Positions 63,762 through 64,000 of a stretch of 64,000 nt of DNA are shown here, in pieces. Positions within the stretch are counted from its first letter, which is position 1. Every line of letters begins with the position of its first letter. The translations under genes and the position numbers were made by a program. Source of the DNA: Pyrrhoderma lamaoense (Eukaryota; Basidiomycota; Agaricomycetes; Hymenochaetales; Hymenochaetaceae); the NCBI GenBank assembly GCA_002794735.1, contig NBAZ01000008.1:434001-498000 (forward strand). The letters are read 5' to 3'. Under the pieces are notes generated by a model. It had not been told where the DNA came from and did not search any database. It saw nothing but the letters and a program-made list of their open reading frames with translations.

Positions 63762-64000
63762 TTTCAAGTATGAGAAAGCTCGGGTAATCTTCTCTCTTAA
63801 AGCTGGGCTAACGAGCAAGTGTAGAGGTGAAGGGGAGAGATCGCATGATGGCTAGATAAATATACAAAGAAGTAACACTCGTCCATGTTAATGAAATACT
63901 TTCTCCCTAAGCCCCTACACGTTTGTTTGCCTTCTTCTCATCCAATTATAGAACAAGTACCGAATCAGCAAAAGGTACCGTTACTTACTCTCCGAGTTCA

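Overview
This window is nuclear DNA from a filamentous fungus, most likely a basidiomycete of the Agaricomycetes. Genes carry many short GT..AG introns (about 45-70 bases), are closely packed on both strands, and encode fungal housekeeping proteins (Vps11, adenylosuccinate synthetase, Cox16, Pam17, Atp18, a Skn7-type regulator). There are no operons, CRISPR arrays, rRNA genes or recognisable complete transposons. The base composition is AT-rich in the intergenic stretches.

Layout. 1-3955 is gene-poor. A possible structured Pol III-type RNA lies at about 3960-4218. From 4414 to 9801 there are a zinc-finger gene, an Old Yellow Enzyme reductase, the mitochondrial ATP synthase subunit Atp18 and a DUF4203/TM198-like membrane protein. 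9802-12988 is again gene-poor. 12989-18239 holds a glutathione S-transferase, a basic nuclear protein, COX16 and, divergent from COX16, ADE12. 18399-23002 holds VPS11 and a divergent NmrA-like oxidoreductase. 26650-32306 is a very long reading unit that joins an N-terminal CCCH zinc finger, a long Ser/Glu-rich region, an ankyrin-like region and a ClpB/Skd3-like AAA+ ATPase domain. Then follow a Cdc4/Fbw7-like F-box WD40 protein, a transmembrane SH3 protein, PAM17, a POT peptide transporter, and a cis-prenyltransferase. A SKN7-like gene is at 54210-57777, and 57778-61682 is gene-poor.

The most striking accessory content is a family of ten related BTB/POZ genes (23411-24321, 25317-26169, six between 43191 and 51526, and two at 61683-63761). 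All share a two-intron, three-exon plan with the first intron after a (V/I)T(F/L/I)K motif and the second after a YP motif. Six copies read through intact and four carry a frame break. Three consecutive copies also share 5' flanking sequence, so the cluster grew partly by tandem duplication.

A second window-wide pattern matters for anyone using this annotation. Many conserved genes, including housekeeping ones (ADE12, COX16, VPS11, SKN7, cis-prenyltransferase), are broken by single missing bases, mostly in short G/C runs, while the protein similarity continues undisturbed in the next frame. This looks more like uncorrected long-read consensus error than biological decay, so frame-broken genes here are annotated as genes with suspected sequence errors.
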